DNA from: Tenericutes bacterium HGW-Tenericutes-5
GTDB lineage: Bacteria; Bacillota_I; Bacilli_A; Izemoplasmatales; Hujiaoplasmataceae
Length of the DNA: 26,772 bases
Assembly: GCA_002839125.1 (NCBI GenBank)
Contig: PGXI01000004.1
Span: 1 to 26,772 of the forward strand
Direction of reading: 5' to 3'
Shown: in pieces, positions 1 through 7,460 of the stretch
Layout: every line of letters begins with the position of its first letter
Numbering within the stretch: the first letter of the stretch is position 1
Position numbers and translations under genes: made by a program
Notes under the pieces: model-generated
Seen by the model: only the letters and a program-made list of their open reading frames with translations
What the model was told of the DNA's origin: nothing
Database searches by the model: none

Positions 1-456
1 AATTATGAAGGATTCAATCATTTAATTTCTGTTAATGGTGCTGTTGAGAAAACAGAAATGATTTATATCATTAGAAATCATGATAAGACCATCTTCGAGA
101 AACAAAAACAAGATTTTATTATGAATAGCGATTATTTAAATAAAAAATATGGGGCAAATACCGTTGAACTAGATATAACTGACTCATATTATAACATGCG
201 TGAAGTTTTGGATGATTATCCAGAAATTATCAATATCGCAATCAAGGCTATTAAAGAAAATCATCTAGATCCAATCATTGAACCTATTCGTGGTGGTACT
301 GATGGAGCTAGATTAACGTTTATGGGATTGCCATGTCCTAATCTTGGAACCGGTGGCTATAACTTCCATGGACCATTTGAGTATGCTTCTATTAAAGAGA
401 TGTATATAGCGATTGAAATTATTAAGTCTATCGTAAGTGAAGTAGCTTCAATTTAG
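1..456 (+). CDS. pepT: Peptidase T, C-terminal part (cut by window start)
   Basis: This is the last third of a tripeptide aminopeptidase (M20 family), a cytoplasmic zinc enzyme that removes the N-terminal residue of tripeptides. The reading frame is open from base 1, so the gene begins outside the window; the first in-frame ATG at 58 is internal. Family signatures seen: the YIIRNHD strand, DSYYNMRE, the block PIRGGTDGARLTFMGLPCPN, and GGYNFHG, whose His (codon at 367-369) matches the C-terminal metal-ligand histidine of PepT. The C-terminus has the normal length. The frame stops at TAG and runs into a hairpin shared with the convergent corA gene. The family call is confident from the GGTDGA and NFHG blocks. 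The N-terminal metal ligands cannot be checked here. Confidence 0.93.
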   Translation, partial: NYEGFNHLISVNGAVEKTEMIYIIRNHDKTIFEKQKQDFIMNSDYLNKKYGANTVELDITDSYYNMREVLDDYPEIINIAIKAIKENHLDPIIEPIRGGTDGARLTFMGLPCPNLGTGGYNFHGPFEYASIKEMYIAIEIIKSIVSEVASI

Positions 457-472
457 TTTTTTTTCAAAATTT

Positions 473-513
473 AAAAGCGCTTATTTTATCTAAATAAAGC
501 GCTTTTTGTTTTA
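473..513. terminator. Bidirectional terminator between pepT and corA
   Basis: Inverted repeat AAAAGCGCTT (473-482) with AAGCGCTTTT (497-506), followed by a T-rich run. On the other strand the stem is followed by a T-rich run too. It lies between two convergent genes, so it likely ends both transcripts. Confidence 0.8.
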
Positions 514-523
514 TTGATTTAAT

Positions 524-1528
524 CTAAAACCACTTCTTATACTTAAAAAATCCAAGCATTAATATAAATATCGTTATACATATACCGATGAATATCCAAA
601 CCCCATTTGGATTGTTAAATATATCCATATAAACGAAGTTCATTCCGAATACCCCTGCCAAAAACGATAAAGGAATAAAGGTTGCGGAAAAAATCGTTAG
701 AATTTTCATAATTGAGTTTGTTCTTTCGTTAATATTGTTTTGATGAATATCATTAAGGGTTCGAATGTTTTCTAAATCGATATTTAATCGATCACTTAAA
801 CGGTACAAGTGGTCAAATAAGTCAAGATAATATTTTTTAAATTCTAAAATCGCAGGATGTTTATAAATATCTTTAATTATTTCCAAAGACTTTATAAAAG
901 ATAACGTGTGTGTTCTCATTAATAATACTTCTTTTCTAATCTGGTGCAAGTCATTAATTTCTTTCTTTTTATCAACAAGTATTTTATCTTCCCAATCAAT
1001 TATTAGCCTACCAATCTCGTTTTCAAATAAAATATTAATATCTATTAATGTGTCAATTATAGTATAGAATAAAAACTTAGCTGGATAAGATTGTAATTTT
1101 CCTTGATTAGCCATCAATCTATCTTCAATAATATTCAAAATTCCAGTATCGTCTTCATCAAACGAATAAACTATATTGTCTTTTAATATGATTGATAGAT
1201 ATTCATGAGTAAAGCTTTTGTCTTTATTATAACTAGTAATTTTTAATACTGCTAAGAAGCCATTTTCAATTTCTTCAATTTTTGCTCTTTGAGTTAAATT
1301 GAAAATATCTTCAATAACCAAATAATCGATATTTGAATTTCTTAATTCTTCGACGATCTTTTGACTATCGCCAAGACCACTAACCTTAACCCATATTTGA
1401 CTGTCTGCTATCGGCGCATCTACACTTATTTGATTGCCGTTATAGTATATTTTTTTGATTTTAGTTGCCATCTTTTTATCACTGGTGTTAAAAACCGTTC
1501 CTGGTGGTAAAGATTTCTTGAATTCCAT
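524..1528 (-). CDS. corA: CorA-family Mg2+/divalent cation channel
   Basis: A 334-residue protein matching the CorA family, inner-membrane pentameric channels for Mg2+ (sometimes Co2+ or Ni2+). The N-terminal ~270 residues form the acidic, helical cytoplasmic domain. Two hydrophobic helices sit at the very C-terminus (about 277-294 and 311-329). The diagnostic GMN motif is at residues 295-297, at the end of the first helix, and the tail ends in basic KYKKWF, as is usual in CorA. The length is typical. The ATG at 1528 is preceded by a clear AGGAGG ribosome site about 9 bases upstream. The gene is monocistronic and converges on pepT. Its upstream region is shared with the divergent membrane protein gene starting at 1598. 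Ion specificity cannot be read from the sequence. Confidence 0.92.
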   Translation of the reverse strand: MEFKKSLPPGTVFNTSDKKMATKIKKIYYNGNQISVDAPIADSQIWVKVSGLGDSQKIVEELRNSNIDYLVIEDIFNLTQRAKIEEIENGFLAVLKITSYNKDKSFTHEYLSIILKDNIVYSFDEDDTGILNIIEDRLMANQGKLQSYPAKFLFYTIIDTLIDINILFENEIGRLIIDWEDKILVDKKKEINDLHQIRKEVLLMRTHTLSFIKSLEIIKDIYKHPAILEFKKYYLDLFDHLYRLSDRLNIDLENIRTLNDIHQNNINERTNSIMKILTIFSATFIPLSFLAGVFGMNFVYMDIFNNPNGVWIFIGICITIFILMLGFFKYKKWF

Positions 1529-1569
1529 TAATTTTATACCTCCTATTGTTTTATTTGCTGAAAAGTCTA

Positions 1570-1578
1570 TGATATAAT
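1570..1578 (+). promoter_or_regulatory. Extended -10 promoter for membrane protein gene at 1598
   Basis: TGATATAAT fits TGnTATAAT (TG at 1570-1571, TATAAT at 1573-1578). No good -35 box is seen at the usual spacing. Only 19 bases separate the -10 box from the ATG at 1598, so the leader would be about a dozen bases, with the AGGTGA ribosome site near its 5' end. Confidence 0.5.
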
Positions 1579-1597
1579 TATTACACAGGTGAACAAC

Positions 1598-2200
1598 ATG
1601 AAGAAAAGATACATATTCATACCTATTATTATTTTATCACTAATAGGGCACTTAATTTTATATTACTTTGTGTTTGACGAAATATATCCATTGATTTCGT
1701 TTCTTTTAACTGTTCCATTTTATATCATTGTCTATGTTTTTTACCGTGAAAGTAAACTTATTACATCATATGCCTTTATATCAATATTTACTACACTTTC
1801 CTTTTGGGTTTTTATGAGTTTGATTCAAGTGTATAGTTTAAATTCTCCGAACATAAGATTAGTTGGAATAGTTTCTTTCTTCGGTTCTGTTGTTAACTTG
1901 ATGATTGGTTTTGGAATTGTTCTACAAGCGAACAAAAATCGATTTATAGCTTTAAGTTTTCTGTTTTTTTCTATTATTAACTTCTTTTTTGCATCATATT
2001 ATAATTTCTTTTTAGTTGACTTGATTGCTTCAATCTTTGGACCTAATGCTACTGATGTTACCGATGCCTTAATCGTTCTTGAAGTAGTTTATGTTGTAAT
2101 ACAAGTAATTATCTCTATTTTACAATCAATTATAATTTATATTTTTGATCGGAATCAAGAAATGGATAGTTACACTTTCAAATACAAAGAAAGAGTTTAA
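1598..2200 (+). CDS. Unknown six-helix membrane protein, FYRESK family (copy 1)
   Basis: I do not recognise this gene. It encodes about 200 very hydrophobic residues with roughly six predicted membrane helices (about 5-24, 30-47, 57-76, 88-110, 117-145, 158-185) and a short charged tail. Recognisable blocks are FYRESK at residues 48-53, a glycine-rich GIVSFFGS...GFGIVLQ helix, and FGP at 147-149. All three recur in the gene at 3178-3792, so the two are paralogues. A GTG at 1589 is in frame, but it is part of the AGGTGA ribosome site (1587-1592), so the ATG at 1598 is the better start. It is transcribed away from corA and ends at a hairpin shared with the convergent acetyltransferase. No catalytic residues are evident. 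A transporter, sensor or membrane scaffold are all possible. Confidence 0.75.
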   Translation: MKKRYIFIPIIILSLIGHLILYYFVFDEIYPLISFLLTVPFYIIVYVFYRESKLITSYAFISIFTTLSFWVFMSLIQVYSLNSPNIRLVGIVSFFGSVVNLMIGFGIVLQANKNRFIALSFLFFSIINFFFASYYNFFLVDLIASIFGPNATDVTDALIVLEVVYVVIQVIISILQSIIIYIFDRNQEMDSYTFKYKERV

Positions 2201-2218
2201 ACAATCAATAATATTTAT

Positions 2219-2250
2219 AAGTTGACTATAAAAAAGTAGTCAACTTTTTT
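2219..2250. terminator. Bidirectional terminator between membrane protein and acetyltransferase
   Basis: Perfect 10-bp stem AAGTTGACTA (2219-2228) with TAGTCAACTT (2237-2246), loop TAAAAAAG, then T residues. The T run overlaps the TAA stop of the minus-strand acetyltransferase (2249-2251). Confidence 0.85.
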
Positions 2251-3079
2251 ATTTTCTATAACTTGTATGAAACTCCTTAGCTACTTCAAATAATTCTTTA
2301 GCATCAATTAAAGTTATTGTACTTAATCCAAGAACTTCTTTTTTATAAAACTCAGTTCCTTCATACTTTGAAATATATAACTCCTTTATTGCTTTAAAGT
2401 TATCTACTTCGTCATCTTCAATATATTTTAATCTTACGATAACGTCTTCTATCAAACTTTCATCATTTAATCTTTGATAATTATAGTCTTTTTGACATGA
2501 GTAAGGACTTAAATGCTCTGTTAAGTGAATTGATGTACAGGAATTAAAATCTGTGCCTATAAACAAAATTTTCCCTTTACTTTTAGCCAGTTTCGATAAT
2601 GGGTTAATCATTTTAGTATCATCTAAATCGTGTTCAATCCAAGAAGGGTCATTAGTATTATTTAAGACTGACATTGATTGTGTTGGATGATTTGTTCTAG
2701 ATACATTCTTATACCTTGGAAAAAGTGCAGCTACTTTACCAATTCTTTCCGGAATGAATAAATCTTTATCAAATGGCTTTCTGTGTTCGTTTATAAATAA
2801 ATGCCACTCTTTAGGCACTGGAGGATTAACCCATTCGCTTGGGTCGGAAAATTCTCCAGTATGTCCCATCATAATGACAACCCCATCAGTTACAGTTTCT
2901 ATCAAACTATCACAAATATCATATTCTTTGTTTACAATATAGCCAAAATTAGAAATTGATGAATGAACTTCTAAAAACGAATTCTTTTTTATTCCTAATC
3001 TTTTATAAGCATCAATAAAATCGTATTTAGTTAAAGGCTTTTTCGTTTTTTCAATCAAATTAATTAGTTTATCATACAT
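2249..3079 (-). CDS. AAC(3)-family N-acetyltransferase
   Basis: A 276-residue protein of the antibiotic N-acetyltransferase (AAC(3)/YokD-like) family, which transfers acetyl from acetyl-CoA to an amino group. Signatures in order: an N-terminal helix leading into LEVHSSISNFGYI (about 36-48, matching the VHSSLSS block), an acidic MGHTGEFSDP segment, RTNHPTQSMSVL (HP at 131-132), and ILFIGTDFNSCTSIHLTEH (171-189), the counterpart of the LLGVGxxxNTSLHLAE block. In-frame GTG (3088) and ATG (3085) overlap the AAGGTGA ribosome site; the ATG at 3079 lies 5 bases after it and is preferred. It lies convergent to one FYRESK membrane protein and divergent from the other. The family is sure, but aminoglycoside resistance is not shown; chromosomal members often have unknown substrates. 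Confidence 0.85.
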   Translation of the reverse strand: MYDKLINLIEKTKKPLTKYDFIDAYKRLGIKKNSFLEVHSSISNFGYIVNKEYDICDSLIETVTDGVVIMMGHTGEFSDPSEWVNPPVPKEWHLFINEHRKPFDKDLFIPERIGKVAALFPRYKNVSRTNHPTQSMSVLNNTNDPSWIEHDLDDTKMINPLSKLAKSKGKILFIGTDFNSCTSIHLTEHLSPYSCQKDYNYQRLNDESLIEDVIVRLKYIEDDEVDNFKAIKELYISKYEGTEFYKKEVLGLSTITLIDAKELFEVAKEFHTSYRK

Positions 3080-3097
3080 ATTCATCACCTTATTGTT

Positions 3098-3106
3098 ATT
3101 TTATCA
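3098..3106 (-). promoter_or_regulatory. Extended -10 promoter for the acetyltransferase
   Basis: On the minus strand TGATAAAAT fits TGnTAnAAT (TG at 3106-3105, TAAAAT at 3103-3098). It lies 18 bases before the preferred ATG at 3079, implying a leader of roughly ten bases. Confidence 0.4.
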
Positions 3107-3156
3107 CAGTAGAAACTGATTAATATAGAAAAACATGATTTTTTATGTTATTATTT

Positions 3157-3172
3157 TATAATGACGAGGTGA
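3157..3172 (+). promoter_or_regulatory. -10 box and start-deciding ribosome site of membrane protein copy 2
   Basis: TATAAT at 3157-3162 is followed by GAGGTGA (3166-3172) and, 5 bases later, ATG at 3178. An in-frame ATG at 3145 has only T residues before it and lies upstream of this -10 box, so it is unlikely to be the start. There is no clear -35 box. Confidence 0.4.
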
Positions 3173-3177
3173 TTTTT

Positions 3178-3792
3178 ATGATTAGGAAGATTTTTGTTTG
3201 GATTATAGTAGCGGCTGCGGGTATTGCAACTGCTATTTTGACTCAATATAACATTGGAGAGTATCATTACTTATTAATGTTTACTACCTTTATTACTTTC
3301 AATGTTATTAGTCTTATCTTTTACCGAGAATCTAAGATGATTACAGGATATCACGCTATGACAATTGTTAGTTTATTTGGCTATTTCATGCTCTATCAAC
3401 TTGCAGGAAGAAACTTCTCATTACTTGGTATAATATCATTTTTAGGTTCTTTTATAACCGTACTGATTGCATTTGGTGTAGTTTTACAAAACAAAACATA
3501 TAAACTTAATGAAAGAAGTTTTATGTGGTTTGCGGTTTATGGTTTTATATTTTTTTCATTATATCAACCATTTATTTTAAATCTCATAACTAATTTCTTT
3601 GGTCCAGATCCAGTAGCGATTGATAGGACAGTAGATACATTCTTTTTACTAAGAACAATTCTTATTGGCGTAAATGTTGTTTTACAACTGATTATTGTCC
3701 ATAATAATGAATTGCATATATTCTTTGAAAAAAACAAAAGACCTTTAGTTAATGCTTATAACATTGATGATTTACCATTCTTTAAAAAATAA
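3178..3792 (+). CDS. Unknown six-helix membrane protein, FYRESK family (copy 2)
   Basis: A 204-residue hydrophobic protein, not recognised, but clearly related to the protein at 1598-2200. FYRESK is at exactly the same residues (48-53) and is followed by MIT-G-Y against LIT-S-Y. LLGIISFLGS...IAFGVVLQ matches LVGIVSFFGS...IGFGIVLQ, and FGP (141-143) starts the last region. About six membrane helices are expected, with a basic/polar tail ending in FFKK. The frame is open from an ATG at 3145, but the GAGGTGA ribosome site at 3166-3172 points to 3178. The gamma-glutamyltransferase gene begins only 26 bases after this stop with no terminator between, so the two are probably co-transcribed. Function unknown; an integral membrane role is the only safe statement. 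Confidence 0.75.
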   Translation: MIRKIFVWIIVAAAGIATAILTQYNIGEYHYLLMFTTFITFNVISLIFYRESKMITGYHAMTIVSLFGYFMLYQLAGRNFSLLGIISFLGSFITVLIAFGVVLQNKTYKLNERSFMWFAVYGFIFFSLYQPFILNLITNFFGPDPVAIDRTVDTFFLLRTILIGVNVVLQLIIVHNNELHIFFEKNKRPLVNAYNIDDLPFFKK

Positions 3793-3818
3793 GAAAATTC
3801 ATTTGAAAGGTTTTTAAT

Positions 3819-5402
3819 ATGAACGTATTCCCAAGTATCAAACAAACCGTTTATGCAAAAAATGGAGTTGTTGCCACTTCAGAAGGATTAGCTGCTCAAG
3901 CAGGTCTAGAAATTCTTAAGAAAGGTGGTAACGCTATCGATGCTGCAGTAGCTACTGCTGCTTGTTTAACTGTCGTAGAACCTTGTAGCAATGGCATTGG
4001 TAGCGATGCTTTTGCTATCGTGTATTTTAAAAACAAAATCTATGGGTTAAATGGTTCTGGGCGTAGTTCAAGAAATATTTCAATAGAAAAAGTTAAAAAT
4101 TTAAAATACGAAACAATGCCTAGATTTGGCGTAGTACCTATTACTGTTCCCGGTACTCCAAAAGCCTGGGCTCGACTAATTGAAAGATTTGGTAACTTAA
4201 GCTTAATTGAAGTTCTTACACCGGCAATAAATCTAGCTAGAGAAGGATATTCTATCGGCCATAATGTCGGTAATAACTTCGAGAGGGCTATCAAATATTA
4301 CGAAGAACAAAACAAAGGCGATGAATTCAAACATTTCTTCGAAGTGTTTAAAAACGGTGATGATTTCTACCGTACTGGCGATATATTTAAAAACGAACTG
4401 ATTGCTAAGACTCTTGAGGAGATAGGTTATACTAATAGCGATAGTTTTTATAAAGGTTATTTAGCTGAAAAAATTGATTCTTTTATGAAAAAGCATAACG
4501 GCTTTATTGATAAAGAAGATTTAGCAAACTACGACGTAGAATTTGTTGAACCAATATCTGTTAACTATAAAGGTTATGATGTTTTAGAGATTCCACCTAA
4601 TGGACAAGGTATTACTGCCCTTATGGCATTAAACCTATTAAAGACTGACACCTTTGATTATAATGACCCTAAAACATTCCACAAACAGATTGAAGCAATA
4701 AAGATTGCTTTTTCAGATACTTTAAAATTTGTTACCGATCCTTTATTTATGAAGATGAACCCTCAATATCTCTTAAGTGAAGAATATGCTAAAAAAAGAA
4801 GAAAAGATATTACTGATAGAGCTTTAATTCATGAACCTATTGATTACAAAAGCAGCGGTACCGTGTATCTAGCCACTGCAGATAGTGAAGGTAATATGGT
4901 ATCTTTCATCCAAAGTAACTACATGGGCTTTGGTAGTGGGATAGTAATTGATGATACCGGGATATCTATGCAAAATAGAGGGCATACGTTCTCGCTTGAT
5001 GAAAATCATGATAATTGCTTAATGCCAAACAAAAGAACTTATCATACGATAATTCCTGGATTTTTAATGAAAGATAATCTTCCAGTTGGTCCATTTGGTG
5101 TAATGGGAGGGTTTATGCAGCCTCAAGGACACCTTCAAGTTTTAATGAACATGATTGATTTTAACATGGATCCACAAGCAGCGCTAGATGCGCCGAGATT
5201 TAGATGGGATGAAAAAAAGGCAGTGGCTTTAGAACCGTCTTTTAATGAATCCGTGATTGAGTTTTTAAAAAGTTGTGGTCATGACATCTTAATTGAAAAA
5301 AGAATCGGCGGATTTGGTAATGGTCAAATAATATTAAAAAAAGACGGTTTTTATCAAGCCGGTACTGAAACAAGATGTCAAGGACATATCGCATATTATT
5401 AA
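3819..5402 (+). CDS. Gamma-glutamyltransferase-like N-terminal nucleophile hydrolase (YwrD type)
   Basis: A 527-residue member of the gamma-glutamyltranspeptidase superfamily, autoprocessed Ntn hydrolases that cleave or transfer gamma-glutamyl groups, for example from glutathione. The large-subunit part has GGNAIDAAVATAACLTVVEP and GIGSDAF (about 36-66), matching the usual GGNAxDAAVA...GIGG signatures. The likely self-cleavage and catalytic Thr is T348 in SSGTVYLATADSEGN, followed by FGSGIVID. The C-terminal part carries LMPNKRTYHTIIPGF and MGGFMQPQGHLQ, as in the YwrD-like branch. No signal peptide is present, so the enzyme should stay in the cytoplasm, unlike classical secreted GGT. The ATG at 3819 follows GAAAGG by about 9 bases. 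It is probably co-transcribed with the upstream membrane protein and ends at the hairpin at 5410. The true substrate is uncertain. Confidence 0.88.
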   Translation: MNVFPSIKQTVYAKNGVVATSEGLAAQAGLEILKKGGNAIDAAVATAACLTVVEPCSNGIGSDAFAIVYFKNKIYGLNGSGRSSRNISIEKVKNLKYETMPRFGVVPITVPGTPKAWARLIERFGNLSLIEVLTPAINLAREGYSIGHNVGNNFERAIKYYEEQNKGDEFKHFFEVFKNGDDFYRTGDIFKNELIAKTLEEIGYTNSDSFYKGYLAEKIDSFMKKHNGFIDKEDLANYDVEFVEPISVNYKGYDVLEIPPNGQGITALMALNLLKTDTFDYNDPKTFHKQIEAIKIAFSDTLKFVTDPLFMKMNPQYLLSEEYAKKRRKDITDRALIHEPIDYKSSGTVYLATADSEGNMVSFIQSNYMGFGSGIVIDDTGISMQNRGHTFSLDENHDNCLMPNKRTYHTIIPGFLMKDNLPVGPFGVMGGFMQPQGHLQVLMNMIDFNMDPQAALDAPRFRWDEKKAVALEPSFNESVIEFLKSCGHDILIEKRIGGFGNGQIILKKDGFYQAGTETRCQGHIAYY

Positions 5403-5436
5403 AAAAAAGAATCTACTCGCTGAGAGTAGATTTTTT
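5402..5436. terminator. Bidirectional terminator between GGT-like gene and acyltransferase
   Basis: Stem AATCTACTC (5410-5418) with GAGTAGATT (5424-5432), loop GCTGA, flanked by an A run on the left and T run on the right. The TAG stop of the minus-strand acyltransferase (5413-5415) lies inside the stem. Confidence 0.85.
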
Positions 5437-6696
5437 GTTTGTTAATTTATATAATTCTTCAACTGCGAAGTGGTACTTTGTGACTGACAAATTTTGATCG
5501 AGCGGATATAAATAATAAGTATCGTCATTTGTTGAAAAACTTAAACAATCACCTTTACCGAAATAATCGAATTCAACATGGACCCCATAATTACTTAGAA
5601 CTGGTTTATAAACTTCAAATTTTTCACCTTGCAAGGTAGCTTCTAAAAGAAAACCATTCTCATTATGAGTGAGCTTTCCAACGCCTAATCGATAGTATCC
5701 TGTACTATTTGGTAAGGAATCTATATGGACTTCAATAGTAGAATCATACTTATTGTTTTCAATCTCTTTTCTTACTTCTTCCCTTTGCCATTCAAACCAA
5801 TCAGGAATGAAATTGAAGATTGTTTGACCGTCTTTTTCATTAAGTCTGCTATACTCATCAACATGATATTCGTGGTGACATTTTTCACAGAAAAGCTTAT
5901 TGTTTTCGCTCTTCATGCTGTAATCAGTTAAACAATGTGGACATTTATATAAAACTTTATGAAGGTTTTTTGCACGGTTATCTCCCTTTATTTTGATATT
6001 GTTATTTACTTGGTACTCATAGTCATTATAATAGAATGCTTCCTTAATTTTCTCATTAATTTCTTGTAACGAGAGACTTTCCAAATCCTCTTTTGAAAAC
6101 AAATAAGTCATGACTGATTTCACTGGCACTTTTCTTTTAATTAGGTTCCAAACTGGTTCATGTAAATGATGGCCATGCGAAATCAAACTTACTACTGGGT
6201 ACTTAAACATTTTAATTAACTTCCCTAAGCTATCAGGAAGAATTGCGGTTGTTCCAATCAAAGAGTATCTAGCTTCTGGATAAATTACTGCAATTGATTT
6301 ATTTACTTCTAGGCTATGCTTTAGTTGTTTTACAATAGCTGGATCAGATACAAATTTACGTTTGCCTAAACATCCAACATTTCGCATTAGTTGTTCTCTA
6401 TTAATAAAACCATCAACTGCAACTATATAATTCGCTCTTCTTGGAAAAAAAGCTCTTGTAGCTACTTTAAAATCGAAGAAACTGTTGTGATTGCACAACA
6501 ATATATAAGGACCTTTGACTTTCTCCATATTAACTTTGACAATCTTGACACGACGCAAAAATGTTTCTGGTATGCTTAGTAACCACGCAACCACTTGTAA
6601 ATACCATTTAGCTCTTTTTGGCATTGATTTTAGATCAAATCTTGGCATTTCTCTTACTTCTTGTAAAGTCCGATATTCAATGTCGCTTATTTTCAT
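5413..6696 (-). CDS. PlsC-like lysophospholipid acyltransferase with C-terminal zinc ribbon
   Basis: A 427-residue protein with an N-terminal PlsC/LPLAT acyltransferase domain (about 50-230). The catalytic HX4D is NHNSFFD (H70, D75). The later motif PEARYS (140-145) stands where PEGxRS is usual. This family acylates lysophosphatidate or related lipids at the membrane surface. It is followed by a zinc-ribbon knuckle pair, CPHC (252-255) and CEKC (270-273), and a ~130-residue beta-rich tail of unknown role. Simple PlsC proteins are about 200-250 residues, so the tail is an added module. The ATG at 6696 follows AAGGGGA. It is the last gene of the operon that begins at 9007, 26 bases after the nitroreductase stop. 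The acyl acceptor is unknown. Confidence 0.8.
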   Translation of the reverse strand: MKISDIEYRTLQEVREMPRFDLKSMPKRAKWYLQVVAWLLSIPETFLRRVKIVKVNMEKVKGPYILLCNHNSFFDFKVATRAFFPRRANYIVAVDGFINREQLMRNVGCLGKRKFVSDPAIVKQLKHSLEVNKSIAVIYPEARYSLIGTTAILPDSLGKLIKMFKYPVVSLISHGHHLHEPVWNLIKRKVPVKSVMTYLFSKEDLESLSLQEINEKIKEAFYYNDYEYQVNNNIKIKGDNRAKNLHKVLYKCPHCLTDYSMKSENNKLFCEKCHHEYHVDEYSRLNEKDGQTIFNFIPDWFEWQREEVRKEIENNKYDSTIEVHIDSLPNSTGYYRLGVGKLTHNENGFLLEATLQGEKFEVYKPVLSNYGVHVEFDYFGKGDCLSFSTNDDTYYLYPLDQNLSVTKYHFAVEELYKLTNKKSTLSE

Positions 6697-6722
6697 AGTT
6701 GATTTCCCCTTAGTGAATTAAA

Positions 6723-7460
6723 TTATTTCTTCTTACCAACTGTTGCACAATACATGGTGAAATGCTCTTCACCATCAATATTTAAGACTTTATCTACCTT
6801 TTCTTGATCGTAAGCGCATATTGCACAAACACCCGCATCAATAACTTCTGCAGCTAAAGAAAGATTCTGACACGCGTGTCCTGATTCTATAGCTATCATT
6901 TTATGAGCACAAAAATCATATTTATACTCAGTTCTAGCCGGTATAGTAGTAAAGAAGAACACTGCTTGAGCATTACGAAGTTGTTTTAATAACGAATCAT
7001 TGACAATATCTTCGAGATTCTTTTCTCTTTTAATCAAAGCCAATTGATGAGTATCTTGAAGATACAAATAAATTCCTGCTTTTAATTTTTCTACTTTATT
7101 AACGTAAACATATGTTTCCATTGAGTTAGTGGCTCCAGCGGTAGGTATTGTTCTAAAGACTGCATTTTCTCTGAAACTATCAACACGGCAAGTCTCCCAT
7201 AAAAGATATGATAATTCTTCAAAAGTTAAGAATGTATCACGATATTCTCTTAAACTTCTTCTACTTGCAATTACTTCTGTTAAAGTCTTTTGCTTAATGT
7301 TTGAAAACTCAATATCAAGTGGAATTTTCAAAGAATCTTCAGGAACCTCAAGAAACTGCTTTGGTCTATCTAAGCCTTTTCTTTTGGCGCTTTCTAATGT
7401 GTATAAATCTAACCATCTCGGTTTGATTGCTTGTCGGTTATTTTTTATTCGTTCACTCAT
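6723..7460 (-). CDS. SagB/ThcOx-family nitroreductase-like flavoenzyme
   Basis: A 245-residue FMN-dependent oxidoreductase of the nitroreductase fold, closest in pattern to the SagB/ThcOx branch. Seen: the flavin-binding RRSLREY (67-73), LTFEELSYLLWETC, FRTIPTAGATNSMETYVYVN (102-121), LKAGIYLY, and a C-terminal region ending TMYCATVG. SagB proteins oxidise azolines in thiazole/oxazole-modified peptides, but many family members are stand-alone with unknown substrates. No YcaO cyclodehydratase or precursor peptide lies nearby, so a peptide-modifying role is not supported. Its ATG overlaps the TGA of msrB (ATGA, 7457-7460), so the two are translationally coupled. The partnership with msrB suggests a redox or stress role, which is inference. 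Confidence 0.8.
   Translation of the reverse strand: MSERIKNNRQAIKPRWLDLYTLESAKRKGLDRPKQFLEVPEDSLKIPLDIEFSNIKQKTLTEVIASRRSLREYRDTFLTFEELSYLLWETCRVDSFRENAVFRTIPTAGATNSMETYVYVNKVEKLKAGIYLYLQDTHQLALIKREKNLEDIVNDSLLKQLRNAQAVFFFTTIPARTEYKYDFCAHKMIAIESGHACQNLSLAAEVIDAGVCAICAYDQEKVDKVLNIDGEEHFTMYCATVGKKK

Noticed and set aside
1589..1597. GTG start for membrane protein copy 1 (and similarly GTG at 10558 and 3088)
   Set aside because: In all three cases the GTG is part of the AGGTG ribosome site of an ATG a few codons later.
2249..3079. Calling the AAC(3)-like gene an antibiotic resistance determinant
   Set aside because: Only the family fold is supported; no mobile element or resistance cluster is nearby, and chromosomal members commonly have other or unknown substrates.
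3145..3177. Longer start (ATG at 3145) for membrane protein copy 2
   Set aside because: Only T residues precede that ATG. A TATAAT box and a GAGGTGA ribosome site lie inside the extra 11 codons and lead to ATG 3178, which also aligns residue for residue with the paralogue's FYRESK.
6723..7460. A thiazole/oxazole-modified peptide cluster built on the SagB-like protein
   Set aside because: No YcaO protein, precursor peptide, leader peptidase or dedicated transporter is visible in the window.
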